Made by a program: the position numbers and the translations under genes. This document shows, one piece after another, positions 30,651 to 40,085 of a stretch of 64,000 nt of DNA; positions within the stretch are counted from its first letter, which is position 1, and every line of letters starts with the position of its first letter. The notes below the pieces were generated by a model. That model was not told where the DNA came from, did not search any database, and worked only from the letters and a program-made list of their open reading frames with translations. This stretch comes from Thiotrichaceae bacterium (lineage in GTDB: Bacteria; Pseudomonadota; Gammaproteobacteria; Eutrophobiales; Eutrophobiaceae): assembly GCA_012960105.1 (NCBI GenBank), contig DUBV01000039.1, positions 27,991-91,990 on the forward strand, in the 5' to 3' direction.

Positions 30651-31820
30651 ATGACATCATTACTAACATTCCACGAAAACCCACCGCTTTCTCTGTATAT
30701 CCATCTGCCTTGGTGTGTGAAGAAGTGCCCTTATTGCGATTTCAATTCACATGAATTTACATCAACTGCACTGGATGAAGATGCCTATATCGATGCCTTG
30801 ATCCGCGATCTTGAAACAGAGTTGCCGCGTATTTGGGGAAGAACCATCACCAGTGTTTTTATCGGTGGCGGCACGCCAAGTCTGTTTTCAGTGGCATCAC
30901 TAAATAAATTACTCAGTGCATTGCGCGCAAGATTAAATATAAGTTCGGGTATCGAAATAACATTGGAAGCAAATCCAGGAACGGCAGAAGCAGAAAAATT
31001 TCGTGGTTATCGAGACGCAGGAATTAATCGTTTATCCATAGGTGTACAAAGTTTTGATGACAAGAACCTAAAAGCATTAGGACGAATACATGGTGCCGGT
31101 GAAGCACATCGGGCTATTCATTTTGCTAAAGATGCCGGCTTTGAGAATTTTAATATTGATTTAATGTTTGCATTACCAAATCAATCTATCGATGCCGCAT
31201 TACAAGATCTGCAACTTGCAGTCGATCATGCACCAACACATATATCCTGGTATCAGTTAACCATAGAACCGAACACGGTGTTTTACTCGAAGCCGCCCAA
31301 GGTTCCGTCTGACGATATGAGCTGGTCTATACAGAAACAGGGTCAAGAGTTTTTAAGAGTAAATCATTACGCACAATATGAAATTTCGGCTTATGCAAAA
31401 GATAAGCAAGTGTCAGCACATAATATGAATTACTGGGAATTTGGCGATTACCTTGGAATCGGTGCTGGTGCGCACGGAAAAATCACCAATGTAGCTGAAG
31501 GAAAGATAGAGCGATTTACACGTCACAAAATACCAAAACGCTATATTGAATTAGCAGGCAGTGAATCGGTAATTACTGGAACAAGAAAACTGGAGCAAGA
31601 TGATTTGTCGTTAGAATTTATGATGAATGCTATGCGTTTGTCGAACGGGATTCCTGCAAACTTATTTATTGAACGTGCGGGCATCCCAATAAAAAAAATG
31701 GAAAAGGAATTATTTTTGGCGGAAGAAAGGATGCTACTTGATTGGCGAGTAAATAGGCTACAACCCACTGTTAAAGGCCAACGCTATCTTAATGAATTAC
31801 TTGAAATATTTGTAAAATAG
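30651..31820 (+). CDS. hemW: radical SAM heme chaperone HemW
   Basis: The 389-residue protein contains the radical SAM cluster motif CVKKCPYCDF (Cys22, Cys26, Cys29), SVFIGGGTPSLF for SAM binding, and RLSIGVQSFDDKNLKALGRIH, all typical of HemW. HemW binds heme and is thought to insert it into respiratory proteins; older annotations as coproporphyrinogen oxidase are misleading because the extra residues of HemN are missing. It closes the rph-rdgB-hemW row. Confidence 0.93.
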   Translation: MTSLLTFHENPPLSLYIHLPWCVKKCPYCDFNSHEFTSTALDEDAYIDALIRDLETELPRIWGRTITSVFIGGGTPSLFSVASLNKLLSALRARLNISSGIEITLEANPGTAEAEKFRGYRDAGINRLSIGVQSFDDKNLKALGRIHGAGEAHRAIHFAKDAGFENFNIDLMFALPNQSIDAALQDLQLAVDHAPTHISWYQLTIEPNTVFYSKPPKVPSDDMSWSIQKQGQEFLRVNHYAQYEISAYAKDKQVSAHNMNYWEFGDYLGIGAGAHGKITNVAEGKIERFTRHKIPKRYIELAGSESVITGTRKLEQDDLSLEFMMNAMRLSNGIPANLFIERAGIPIKKMEKELFLAEERMLLDWRVNRLQPTVKGQRYLNELLEIFVK

Positions 31821-31933
31821 TCGTGCATTTGCGACTATAAGATGATTGTTTGCTGGCTTTATCGCGACAAAGAAGATAATATTTTATTTGCGTTGTAACT
31901 CCCTGAAAATTATATCTATTTATATTACTGAAT

Positions 31934-34255
31934 ATGTTAACCGAAGCAATGAAGCAAAATGTAACTTCTCTCAGCTTGACTGAGCTGGAGTCGCTATGTG
32001 AAGAGTATCTGGAAGAACATGGTGAACACACGGAAGAGGAATTTATTGCTCATCTATATAAACATAATCGCATTACTGCGACAGAATATAAAAATATTCA
32101 AACACATGAAAAAATTGATTTACATTCAATTGGTGATGTTAGCGATATAGGCAAAAATCAAGCTGGTTCAGGCAAGGTCGATGTTGATGGGACTTATGTA
32201 GAAAACGAAGATTACACCATTCTAGAATCTATCGATGAAGGGGCAATGGGTGAAATCCTGACGGCCAGAGATAATAAACTTAATCGAACCGTCGCTTACA
32301 AAAAAATTCATTCACATGTAGCTGAAATCCCGAGTTATCTGGGACGATTTTATATGGAAGCTCAGGTAACTGCACAGCTACAACATCCGAATATTGTTCC
32401 CGTATATGGCTTGATGTCCAGTGGTAAGGACGTCGGTTATGCCATGAAACTGATAGATGGTATTACGCTAAAAGCGTACATCAAGGAAACACAAGATCAA
32501 TACGTTAAATATGGTCAACCGGATGAACACCATACGCTACACGCAAGACTAGAACATTTTCTAAAGGTTTGTGATGCCATACATTATGCGCATCGTAAAG
32601 GTGTACTGCATCGTGACCTCAAACCACTTAATGTCATGATTGGTCCTTACAATGAAGTATATGTGATGGACTGGGGTATTGCGAAAACGGTCGAAGTCGA
32701 TGAAGACATGTTCGATAAGAAAACCGTCATGGTGGGTCATGAGGAAGTTGATGCTAATGACAAGACCAAGATGGGGCAAGTTATGGGAACTCCTGCCTAT
32801 ATGTCTCCAGAGCAAGCAGAAGGTGAGCATGACATTCTTGATCATCGTAGTGATCTTTATGCGTTAGGTTTAATCCTGTTTGAATTAGTCACTTTTCATC
32901 GTGCTATCAGTGGTAAGAATACCGAGCAAATTATGATGAAAGCACGTCGTGGTCATATTGACCAGCCACCTGCCTATGGCAAGCAGCAAGATGCACAAGA
33001 ACAATTATTAGCGATTGTTAAAAAAGCAACGCAATACATGCCAGAAGATCGTTATCCAACCGTTCTTGATTTTTCTGATGATATTCGTCGTTTTATACAT
33101 GGCGAAGCAATTAATGCGCGTCCGGAATCAAGAAGACAAAAAATCATGCGTTGGGTGACTCATCATCGAAAAGCGGCTGTTAATATTATGGTCTATTCAA
33201 TTTTGGCCTCTTTTGCATTAGTGGTTACCTTGTTGTTCTTGCAAATGCAATCGATGAAAGAAATGCAGAGTGAAGGACAAAAAACGAACCAGTTTGTAAA
33301 CGCTGTTGTAAACAAGTCGCAGCAAATTAATACGCAATTTTTGAAATATGAAGGAATATTGGAAGGTTTAAAAATTGGCGCGGAGAACTTATTAAATCAA
33401 GGCACGATTGATAACTCCATATATTACACAAGTAAGACGATAGCCGTTCCCGGAGGAGGTCCTGCGGATTACAAGTTTTCAGATATCTATGGCTTGGCAA
33501 TAAGTGTTGATTACCATGCTTACAAATTAGCACCAGAAGTATATGAGCCAAGTATCAAATCGACCTTACAACGTTTGAATCCATTACGTCATTCATTTAA
33601 GTCTTTGTTGTTAAGAAGTTATAAAACTGATGTTGCTGCGGATGACGATAAGGCAGCGCATGACATTATCATGAATAAAGGCCTGCCATTAGTTTGGGCA
33701 TATATTGGATTGGAACAAGGTATCCTTGCAGCTTACCCTGGTAAGTCAGGTTATCCTGAGGCTTATGATGCTAGACAACGTCCCTGGTATAGAAGCTCAA
33801 TGAGTAGCGCTGGCGTTAAATGGTTGCAGCCTTATATTGATGTTGGTGGCCGAGGCTCGCTGCTACCGGTAACTACCCCACTGTTTAATAACGATGGAAC
33901 ATTTATTGGTGTTGCCGGTGTTGAATTGACGCTAGAGCATGTCAGAAAGAAAATGATACCGATGTTCCATGAAGGTTTGGAAGAAACCTATTTGTTAAAC
34001 GATAAAGCTGAGATAGTAGTGGCATCATCAGATAAATCTCAATTCTATGCGATAGGCACGTTGATAAATTCGGTAGAAGATTTAGACGTTTTTGATAATG
34101 AATACGTTGTGAATAAAATTAGCAGAGGACAATCCGGTCATTATTTTTATATAGAACGTGGTCGAGAGAAGGTCATTGCTTATTACAAGCTGGAATCGAC
34201 CGGCTGGTATTATGTTGTTAAAGCAGATGCTGAAGAATTATTAAACGGTTTTTAA
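31934..34255 (+). CDS. Hanks-type Ser/Thr kinase with extracytoplasmic Cache-like sensor
   Basis: Domains of this 773-residue protein: an unknown helical N-terminus (1-90); a kinase domain (about 95-390) with HRDLKPLNVMIG (catalytic Asp228), MDWGIAKT (DWG in place of DFG, Asp246), GTPAYMSPEQ and HRSDLYALG; a membrane helix (about 415-438); and a long outside domain (about 440-770) with RPWYRSSMSSAGVKWLQPYIDVGG and TPLFNNDGTFIGVAGVELTLEHV, the signature of dCache sensor domains. The glycine loop is altered (DEGAMGEI). Cache domains bind small molecules in chemoreceptors and histidine kinases, so this looks like a ligand-sensing receptor kinase. It has no obvious operon partner; two FHA proteins at 9457 and 12495 are candidate readers. 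Confidence 0.88.
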   Translation: MLTEAMKQNVTSLSLTELESLCEEYLEEHGEHTEEEFIAHLYKHNRITATEYKNIQTHEKIDLHSIGDVSDIGKNQAGSGKVDVDGTYVENEDYTILESIDEGAMGEILTARDNKLNRTVAYKKIHSHVAEIPSYLGRFYMEAQVTAQLQHPNIVPVYGLMSSGKDVGYAMKLIDGITLKAYIKETQDQYVKYGQPDEHHTLHARLEHFLKVCDAIHYAHRKGVLHRDLKPLNVMIGPYNEVYVMDWGIAKTVEVDEDMFDKKTVMVGHEEVDANDKTKMGQVMGTPAYMSPEQAEGEHDILDHRSDLYALGLILFELVTFHRAISGKNTEQIMMKARRGHIDQPPAYGKQQDAQEQLLAIVKKATQYMPEDRYPTVLDFSDDIRRFIHGEAINARPESRRQKIMRWVTHHRKAAVNIMVYSILASFALVVTLLFLQMQSMKEMQSEGQKTNQFVNAVVNKSQQINTQFLKYEGILEGLKIGAENLLNQGTIDNSIYYTSKTIAVPGGGPADYKFSDIYGLAISVDYHAYKLAPEVYEPSIKSTLQRLNPLRHSFKSLLLRSYKTDVAADDDKAAHDIIMNKGLPLVWAYIGLEQGILAAYPGKSGYPEAYDARQRPWYRSSMSSAGVKWLQPYIDVGGRGSLLPVTTPLFNNDGTFIGVAGVELTLEHVRKKMIPMFHEGLEETYLLNDKAEIVVASSDKSQFYAIGTLINSVEDLDVFDNEYVVNKISRGQSGHYFYIERGREKVIAYYKLESTGWYYVVKADAEELLNGF

Positions 34256-34329
34256 TTTCGTCAAATTAACTACGTTTTTATAATTTCAGTATACAATAAA
34301 TACAACACAGCATTTAGTGGTGTTAATAT

Positions 34330-34581
34330 TTGTCTGACTGGAAAGTATATCTCCTGCGTTGTTCGGATAACTCCCTCTATACAGGTATCACTCGAGATTT
34401 AAATCGAAGAATTAACGAACATAATAATAATGATCGTCTAGCTTCAGCGTATACTCGGGCACGTCGACCAGTAACTCTGGTTTATCAGGAATCTCACACG
34501 GATCGTTCCTCTGCAAGTAAGCGTGAAGCAGAAATTAAAAAATTTACAAAACAAGAAAAAGAAAAGTTGGTAGAAAAGTAG
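34330..34581 (+). CDS. GIY-YIG domain protein (YhbQ-like)
   Basis: The 83-residue protein consists of one GIY-YIG nuclease domain: WKVYLLRCSDNSLYTGITRDLNRRINEHN with the catalytic Arg and Tyr, and later SASKREAEIKKFTKQEKEKLV with the conserved Glu. Stand-alone members of COG2827 are common and their role is unclear, though DNA repair has been proposed. The start is a TTG at 34330. It ends one base before the ABC transporter start codon, so the two are probably coupled. Confidence 0.85.
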   Translation: MSDWKVYLLRCSDNSLYTGITRDLNRRINEHNNNDRLASAYTRARRPVTLVYQESHTDRSSASKREAEIKKFTKQEKEKLVEK

Positions 34582-34582
34582 C

Positions 34583-36385
34583 ATGGCAAAAAATAGTGTA
34601 AAAAATATCGAACGTCCCAAGGCAAGTAGTCTTAAGCCTTTGAAGTTAGCTTTACCGTTTATGAAACCCTATACAGCAAGGTTGCTGTTAGCGTTAATTT
34701 TTTTAACATTGGCATCGTTATCCATGTTGTCTATGCCGGTTGCAATTCGATACGTTATTGATCAGGGCTTTTCCAGTAACAATGCGGGTTCTATCAATAC
34801 CTACTTTATTGCCCTGTTTAGTCTGGCGGTTGCCTTCGCTATTTTCGGTTCGCTACGTTATTACTTAGTCATGTGGATAGGAGAACGTGTTGTTGCTGAT
34901 ATACGTTCAGCTGTTTATAAACACGTAATTAAAATGAGTCCGACATTTTTTGAAGTCACACGTACTGGCGAAGTATTATCTCGTTTAACAACCGATACGA
35001 CTCTTGTCCAAAGTGTTTTCGGTGCAGGTATGTCAATTGCGTTACGTAGTCTGTTTAGTGTGTTTGGTTGTCTGATCATGTTATTTATTACCAGTCCAAA
35101 ATTGACTTCAATGATCATCATACTTATACCGGTGGTGGTGGTTCCCATACTGGTATATGGCCGAAAAGTTCGGCGTCTATCACGCGCCAATCAGGATCGG
35201 GTCGCCGACTCAAGTAGTATTGCGGATGAATCACTTAACGCAATACATGTTATTCAGGCGTTTACATTAGAAACTTTTCTTGGTGATCGATTTAGTGATT
35301 CAGTTGAAGAATCTTTCAAAGCAGCAAGACAACGTATACAAGTGAGCTCAATTTTGTCAGGTACGATTATCCTGACGGCATTTGGCGCGATGGTTTTTGT
35401 ACTTTGGCTTGGAGCACATGCGGTAGTTGATGGTTCTATGAGTCCCGGTACCATGGGACAATTTTTATTGTATGCGACCTTTCTTGCTGGTAGCACGACT
35501 TCGCTCGGAGAAGTCTGGAATGATATTCAACGTGCAGCAGGCGCAATGGAACGTTTGATGGAACTGTTGCATACACAACCTGAGATAAAGGCCCCGGATA
35601 ATGTTGTAAGTTTACCTACTGAAGGTCGCGGGCATATTCAAATAGAAGACGTTTGTTTTAATTATCCTTCGCGCCCGGGTATGAAATCACTTGAGCACTT
35701 TAGTCTGGAAATAAAACCGGGCGAAACTGTGGCATTAGTTGGTCCTTCAGGCGCAGGCAAGAGTACAGTCTTTCAACTATTAATGCGTTTCTATGATCCA
35801 CAGTCAGGAAAAATATTATTAGACGGTGTTGATATAAAATCAGCTGATCCATTAGCGGTACGACAACGTATTGCCATTGTTCCACAAAACACGGTTTTGT
35901 TTGCTGCAACAGCAATGGAAAATATTCGTTATGGCAAGCCGGAAGCAACTGATGAAGAAGTAAAAACTGCAGCACGTACAGCGATAGCCGATGAGTTTAT
36001 TGAAAAGCAACCCGAAGCGTATCAAACATTCCTTGGTGAAAAAGGTATACGTTTGTCAGGTGGTCAGCAACAACGCATTGCCATTGCTAGAGCAATATTG
36101 AAAAACCCTCCTATTATGTTACTGGATGAAGCAACCAGCGCACTTGATTCTGAAAGCGAGAAACTGGTTCAGGAAGCGCTAGATCACCTTATGCAAGATC
36201 ACACTACATTAGTTATTGCACATCGTTTATCAACTGTGATGAAAGCCGATCGTATTGTTGTTATGGATGAAGGACAAATCGTTGATATCGGTCAGCATGA
36301 TGAATTAATGCAAAAGGGTGGATTGTATAACAGGCTTGCTGAAATTCAGTTTGGTCATGCAAAGGAAAAAGACTCAACAGTCTGA
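34583..36385 (+). CDS. ABC exporter, fused permease and ATPase
   Basis: The 600-residue half-transporter has six membrane helices (about 30-310) and a nucleotide-binding domain with Walker A LVGPSGAGKSTVF, signature RLSGGQQQRIAIARAIL and Walker B IMLLDEATSALDSE. A homodimer would be expected. It resembles the MsbA/lipid or multidrug exporters, but substrate cannot be assigned; the family in which TRVLTADTTLVQ-like LSRLTTDTTLVQSVFG follows the first helices includes several uncharacterised exporters. It begins one base after the GIY-YIG gene. Confidence 0.9.
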   Translation: MAKNSVKNIERPKASSLKPLKLALPFMKPYTARLLLALIFLTLASLSMLSMPVAIRYVIDQGFSSNNAGSINTYFIALFSLAVAFAIFGSLRYYLVMWIGERVVADIRSAVYKHVIKMSPTFFEVTRTGEVLSRLTTDTTLVQSVFGAGMSIALRSLFSVFGCLIMLFITSPKLTSMIIILIPVVVVPILVYGRKVRRLSRANQDRVADSSSIADESLNAIHVIQAFTLETFLGDRFSDSVEESFKAARQRIQVSSILSGTIILTAFGAMVFVLWLGAHAVVDGSMSPGTMGQFLLYATFLAGSTTSLGEVWNDIQRAAGAMERLMELLHTQPEIKAPDNVVSLPTEGRGHIQIEDVCFNYPSRPGMKSLEHFSLEIKPGETVALVGPSGAGKSTVFQLLMRFYDPQSGKILLDGVDIKSADPLAVRQRIAIVPQNTVLFAATAMENIRYGKPEATDEEVKTAARTAIADEFIEKQPEAYQTFLGEKGIRLSGGQQQRIAIARAILKNPPIMLLDEATSALDSESEKLVQEALDHLMQDHTTLVIAHRLSTVMKADRIVVMDEGQIVDIGQHDELMQKGGLYNRLAEIQFGHAKEKDSTV

Positions 36386-36492
36386 TCGTTGCAAGCTGTA
36401 CAGCTTTAATAATAATTGTTGATCTAGGTCAAAATCCAAAACTCGTTTTTTCCTAAAATTAAATAACAGTATTTTTTAGGAGCTATTATTGT

Positions 36493-36693
36493 ATGAATGT
36501 TGAAAGAGCCGAACTATTAGCAAAAAAAGAAGAACTTGAATCACGTATTAATAAAATCCGACAGGATCTTGCCACGCGTTTGAGTGCTGATTTTGCAGAA
36601 CAAGCGACAGAACTTGAGAATCGTGATGTTTTGTTGGAAATTGCACGTGTCACTGAAGAGGACCTCGAGTTAATTAATAAGAAGCTCCAATAA
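36493..36693 (+). CDS. short coiled-coil protein, unknown
   Basis: The 66-residue protein is a charged helical hairpin: RAELLAKKEELESRINKIRQDLATRLSADFAEQATELENRDVLLEIARVTEEDLELINKKLQ in outline, with heptad-like spacing. It resembles the N-terminal coiled coil of DksA/TraR-type proteins without the zinc finger, which is only a structural likeness. A Shine-Dalgarno taggag lies 10 bases before the ATG. It stands alone. Confidence 0.72.
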   Translation: MNVERAELLAKKEELESRINKIRQDLATRLSADFAEQATELENRDVLLEIARVTEEDLELINKKLQ

Positions 36694-36882
36694 CTAAATG
36701 AATAAAAAACATTTATTCTAATTAACAACGAAAAAGCAGCTTATTTTCTCGATAAAGTCAGTCCAAAGCATCAAAGGAATGTAGTTAATCTGTCCTGAAA
36801 ATGTCACAAAAGCTAACTACACTTTTATGGTATGGAGATTGCTACTATTCACGTAGGCTACTACACCCGAGGAGGTGTTCTT

Positions 36883-37173
36883 ATGATTCCTACTAATGTT
36901 ATGCCCTTTCCGCAAATTCAATACAGCATGCTCTGTGGTGTTTGTCCAAAGTGTGGAAAGAGTGATGGGTTTGTAAATCTAGGGAAAGAGCATTGGTTTA
37001 TCTGTCGTGATCACAAAACTAAATGGTTTGCCGGAGTTAATATGTTTGAAGGTTGGGAAAATCAGACTGTGGCACAAGCACAAAGTATAGAATCCATGCT
37101 TAATAGCTATAAGGATGTTGTTCCATTAAGAGAAGTTGATGGTGAACACAAATTAGGTAATCACGTATTATAA
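36883..37173 (+). CDS. small zinc-ribbon-like protein, unknown
   Basis: I chose the ATG at 36883 because gaggaggtgttctt directly before it is an excellent ribosome-binding site; this gives 96 residues rather than 113. CGVCPKCGKSDGFVNLGKEHWFICRDHKTKWFAG (in outline) holds CxxCxxC and a later CxxH, a likely zinc site. The remainder is unremarkable. I do not recognise a named family. Confidence 0.72.
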   Translation: MIPTNVMPFPQIQYSMLCGVCPKCGKSDGFVNLGKEHWFICRDHKTKWFAGVNMFEGWENQTVAQAQSIESMLNSYKDVVPLREVDGEHKLGNHVL

Positions 37174-37197
37174 AATAATAGTACCAAAGAAATCATT

Positions 37198-37223
37198 TTT
37201 CCCTGATAGTAATATCAGGGAAA
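37198..37223. other. 11-bp hairpin, possible terminator
   Basis: tttccctgata pairs perfectly with tatcagggaaa around a gtaa loop, 24 bases after the stop at 37173. The T-run is on the 5' side, so it looks stronger for the minus strand, yet only a plus-strand gene needs it here. Confidence 0.5.
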
Positions 37224-37379
37224 TACATTTCTATTTCTTTCCTTCCTGAAATAACTTCATAATAAATTTGTCATCGTTTTAATAAATAAGCAATGCTTAC
37301 CTGGTGTAATAAAAGTTTATGCTATCTAAAGTATTCGTTAATATTAGACATCCTCCTAACCTGATATATTAAGCAGCTA

Positions 37380-38012
37380 ATGAAAGGCCACGTTCAATAC
37401 TCAAGTATCGGAAATCTAGAGACGTTGTTGCGCTATTTTCTTATCGTTGTATTTTTTATTGTTATCTCTATAACAAGCAACAGTTTTGCTACTGTAGGAG
37501 AACAATTAATTATTATAGGAGATATTGTTAATGTGAGAGCAGCACCTTCAACTAATAGCGATACATTAATAAAATTGCTAAAAGATCGTGAAGTGACCGA
37601 GATTCAACGGCAGCAACAGTGGATCGAAATAGAGACTCATCGCAAAGATATTAAAACAGGTTGGGTACATCAATCTTTGCTAGCTAAGCGAGAAAAAAAA
37701 GAAACGAAGAAATCATCCAGAAATACATCTTCACCATCACGGTTTGATAAATTCATGGAGCGTTTTAATGAACACAATGAGGTGGTTAAAAAACAGAATG
37801 GTATAATTTACTTCTCTGAAGTGAAAAACAAAGGGCAAGGACAGATAGAGATCATTGCTACAGATGCGTGGGTAAATGCAGAACGAGAAGAGCGCGGCAT
37901 AATAGTGAAAACTGTATTTAAATTATGGAGTAATGTGGTTCCTGTAGGCAGTTCGATGTCGATACGCATTTTTGATGCGCAGGGTGAACAACACATGTTG
38001 ATTGTTCGTTAA
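37380..38012 (+). CDS. secreted/membrane-anchored bacterial SH3 protein
   Basis: The 210-residue protein has an N-terminal hydrophobic segment (about residues 20-37) and then an SH3b domain, IIGDIVNVRAAPSTNSDTLIKLLKDREVTEIQRQQQWIEIE with the conserved VNVRxxPS, followed by a Lys/Ser linker and an unrecognised C-terminal domain of about 90 residues. SH3b domains commonly bind peptidoglycan or its peptides. The hemerythrin gene begins 34 bases after its stop. Confidence 0.8.
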   Translation: MKGHVQYSSIGNLETLLRYFLIVVFFIVISITSNSFATVGEQLIIIGDIVNVRAAPSTNSDTLIKLLKDREVTEIQRQQQWIEIETHRKDIKTGWVHQSLLAKREKKETKKSSRNTSSPSRFDKFMERFNEHNEVVKKQNGIIYFSEVKNKGQGQIEIIATDAWVNAEREERGIIVKTVFKLWSNVVPVGSSMSIRIFDAQGEQHMLIVR

Positions 38013-38046
38013 GTTAATAATCACAAAAAATACTATAATAATAAAA

Positions 38047-38556
38047 ATGTTAGTCGAATTAATACATCAACAGCACCTCGAATTACGCGAACTATTTATT
38101 CGCCATCAGGAAGCTTTGTTACAAGGAAAATTTGAGGAAGCAGAGGAATATCTGGAGAATTTTGAAGTTTTTCTAAAAGCGCATATGCAAATCGAAGAAA
38201 ATTATTTGTTTCCAGAGTTTGCCAAAATAAAGCAGACTTCGAAATGGAATGTGTCTCTCTATGAAAAAGAACATGACAAAATAAACCAACTCTATAACAA
38301 TATTTCTAAAGATCTGACTTGGCTCAGCGAACAGGAACTTACAGAATCACAATTACGCCGAAATATTATTGCTTTGCTGGATAAAGAAAAAACACTGAAA
38401 GGTTTGAACGAACACCACGAAGAACGCGAAGAAGAAGCAATGCTGAAAGAGCTCGATGAACAACTGGATCAACGGCAACTCAAAGAATTGAAATTAGATA
38501 TAAAATTAACCTGGGCGGAAGTGACTGCCTCAGTGACACAAACAACAGCTTATTAA
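38047..38556 (+). CDS. hemerythrin HHE-domain protein
   Basis: Starting at the ATG at 38047 gives 169 residues; the longer ORF from a TTG at 38002 overlaps the preceding gene. The helical bundle carries the likely diiron ligands: HQQHLELRELF, LKAHMQIEENYLFPEF, KEHDKINQLY and LNEHHEEREE. Such proteins bind a diiron centre and sense or store oxygen, NO or iron. The C-terminal 40 residues are an extra charged helix. It may be cotranscribed with the SH3 gene, which does not suggest a function. Confidence 0.82.
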   Translation: MLVELIHQQHLELRELFIRHQEALLQGKFEEAEEYLENFEVFLKAHMQIEENYLFPEFAKIKQTSKWNVSLYEKEHDKINQLYNNISKDLTWLSEQELTESQLRRNIIALLDKEKTLKGLNEHHEEREEEAMLKELDEQLDQRQLKELKLDIKLTWAEVTASVTQTTAY

Positions 38557-38572
38557 AAAGGTATTAATAGTT

Positions 38573-39895
38573 ATGAATAAAATAGCCACATCAATAACCC
38601 AAAGCATTGTTATTTCATTTTGTCTGATACCCGTCAACACAATGGCAGCAGATGGAAAATCTGATTTCTCAAGTTTAGAAGCGCAAGAACGCGCACAAAT
38701 AATATCGGAGCTAACGTTTAGTCTACAGACCAGGCAAGTCTGTACGCAAACATTAAATTGGGACGATAGTGGCTCAGGTGCAGATCTGGATGGTTATTTT
38801 TTCATCCCGACTATCGGTAAAAGTGAGTACATGATTGGTGGACATGCTTCGCAAAAAAGAACTTCAAAATATCATTGTGTTATCTCGGTTAGTAATTCAG
38901 CAAGTAATCCAAAAGGTAGGCCGGCTATATTGGTCGCTCCAGCAGACTGGAAACAAATATGGAAAGATTCGGGTAGTGGTGCCACAAAAGATGGTTCTTT
39001 TTGGCAAGCTATCCCACCAGACAGTAATTACAAATGTATAGGTAGTATTTCGCAACTTGGACATGAGCGGAAACCAAGCCTGCCCAATTATCGCTGCGTA
39101 CATCGAAGTTTGACAGACAAGATTGTGGCAAGCTCTGTTATCTGGTCGGATAAAGGTACTGGTGCTGAAAAACAAGTCACTATATTTAATTTACCTTCAA
39201 CAGGCGCATATATAGCGGTAGGGGCAAGAACAGGAAAAGTAGAAGCTTACGATCTGAAAAAAAATGCGACCAGTGTTCCTGATCCTGAAATGGTCGAAGA
39301 ATTACTTGCGAAAAGATTAGCGCCGATAAAAGCGGATATCGAAGCAAAGACCAAAGCGATAAGAGACAAAAGAGCAGCTGCAAAAGAAGAAGCCGAAAAA
39401 GATGCCGCCAATAAAGCAGAACAGAAGAAAATAGCTGTCGCAGCTGAAAAAAAGAAACAAGAAAAAATTGCAGCGCAAAAAGCATTAGCTGCAAAAGCCA
39501 AGACAGAAAGTGCAGGCAGTGCTGAAGAGGATGCTCAAGCAAAACGCCTAAAAGAAGAACAACAGGCACGTATAGCAAAAGCAATGCAGGATTCTGAAGA
39601 AAAAGCCGATGCAGATAAAGAAGCCATGGCAGTGCCTGTTGAAGAAGAGAAGGTGCAGGAAGAAATGACCTTTGAAGAAACTCCATCCTTATTCGATGAT
39701 GATGCAGAACCAGAAATCGCTGCAGAAAAGTCGAATGAAGAAACAAGTGCCAGCTCAAGCGAACCAAAGGAAGAATCAAAAGGCTTAAATAGCATACTGA
39801 TGTTCTTCGTAAAGGTATTAGGCATTATGGTTGGTGGTATTCTCGTTTTGATTATAGGTTTTAAAGTTCTATTCGGTAAGAAGAAAACGACATAG
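38573..39895 (+). CDS. exported protein with coiled-coil and C-terminal membrane anchor
   Basis: The 440-residue protein has a signal peptide (cleavage near MAADG, about residue 26), a domain of about 200 residues with repeated WxDxGSGAxxDGxFF-like units (LNWDDSGSGADLDGYFFIP, WKDSGSGATKDGSFWQAIP, WSDKGTGAEKQVTIFNLP) that resemble VMO-I/lectin-like or DUF4255-type prism repeats, a long Lys/Ala/Glu helix (about 250-345), an acidic stretch, and a final membrane helix (about 412-432). I assign no family. The three internal repeats suggest a beta-prism or propeller fold. Confidence 0.75.
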   Translation: MNKIATSITQSIVISFCLIPVNTMAADGKSDFSSLEAQERAQIISELTFSLQTRQVCTQTLNWDDSGSGADLDGYFFIPTIGKSEYMIGGHASQKRTSKYHCVISVSNSASNPKGRPAILVAPADWKQIWKDSGSGATKDGSFWQAIPPDSNYKCIGSISQLGHERKPSLPNYRCVHRSLTDKIVASSVIWSDKGTGAEKQVTIFNLPSTGAYIAVGARTGKVEAYDLKKNATSVPDPEMVEELLAKRLAPIKADIEAKTKAIRDKRAAAKEEAEKDAANKAEQKKIAVAAEKKKQEKIAAQKALAAKAKTESAGSAEEDAQAKRLKEEQQARIAKAMQDSEEKADADKEAMAVPVEEEKVQEEMTFEETPSLFDDDAEPEIAAEKSNEETSASSSEPKEESKGLNSILMFFVKVLGIMVGGILVLIIGFKVLFGKKKTT

Positions 39896-39924
39896 AGAGT
39901 ACGAATCAGGGATATTGTGCACGA

Positions 39925-39938
39925 CTGTATGGACGCAG
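39925..39938 (+). repeat. small hairpin, ATGGAC loop
   Basis: ctgt, loop atggac, gcag. A 4-bp stem with one G-U pair and the same six-base loop type as hairpins at 46364, 46400 and 54858. It lies in a 190-base gap with no gene. Taken alone this is weak. Confidence 0.35.
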
Positions 39939-40085
39939 GAGGTAGAACTTTGCTCGCGGTAATTGTCTGGATGATGTGCCATTGTCGTGCTGCATAGAAC
40001 AAATTTGCAGTAATAACGGTTCTTGATTAAAGCCCCGCTGTTTCAGGTCGATATATATTAATGTATCGAAAGGGATAAAATCATT

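Noticed and set aside
36415-36433. FNR/Anr-like site ttggatctaggtcaa upstream of 36493
   Set aside because: Spacing is one base too long and the left half-site is altered (TTGGAT), so it does not fit TTGAT-N4-ATCAA.
39186-39779. 197-codon minus-strand ORF opposite the coiled-coil protein gene
   Set aside because: It mirrors the Lys/Ala/Glu-rich coding strand, giving a Leu/Phe-rich nonsense protein, with no ribosome-binding site or family match.
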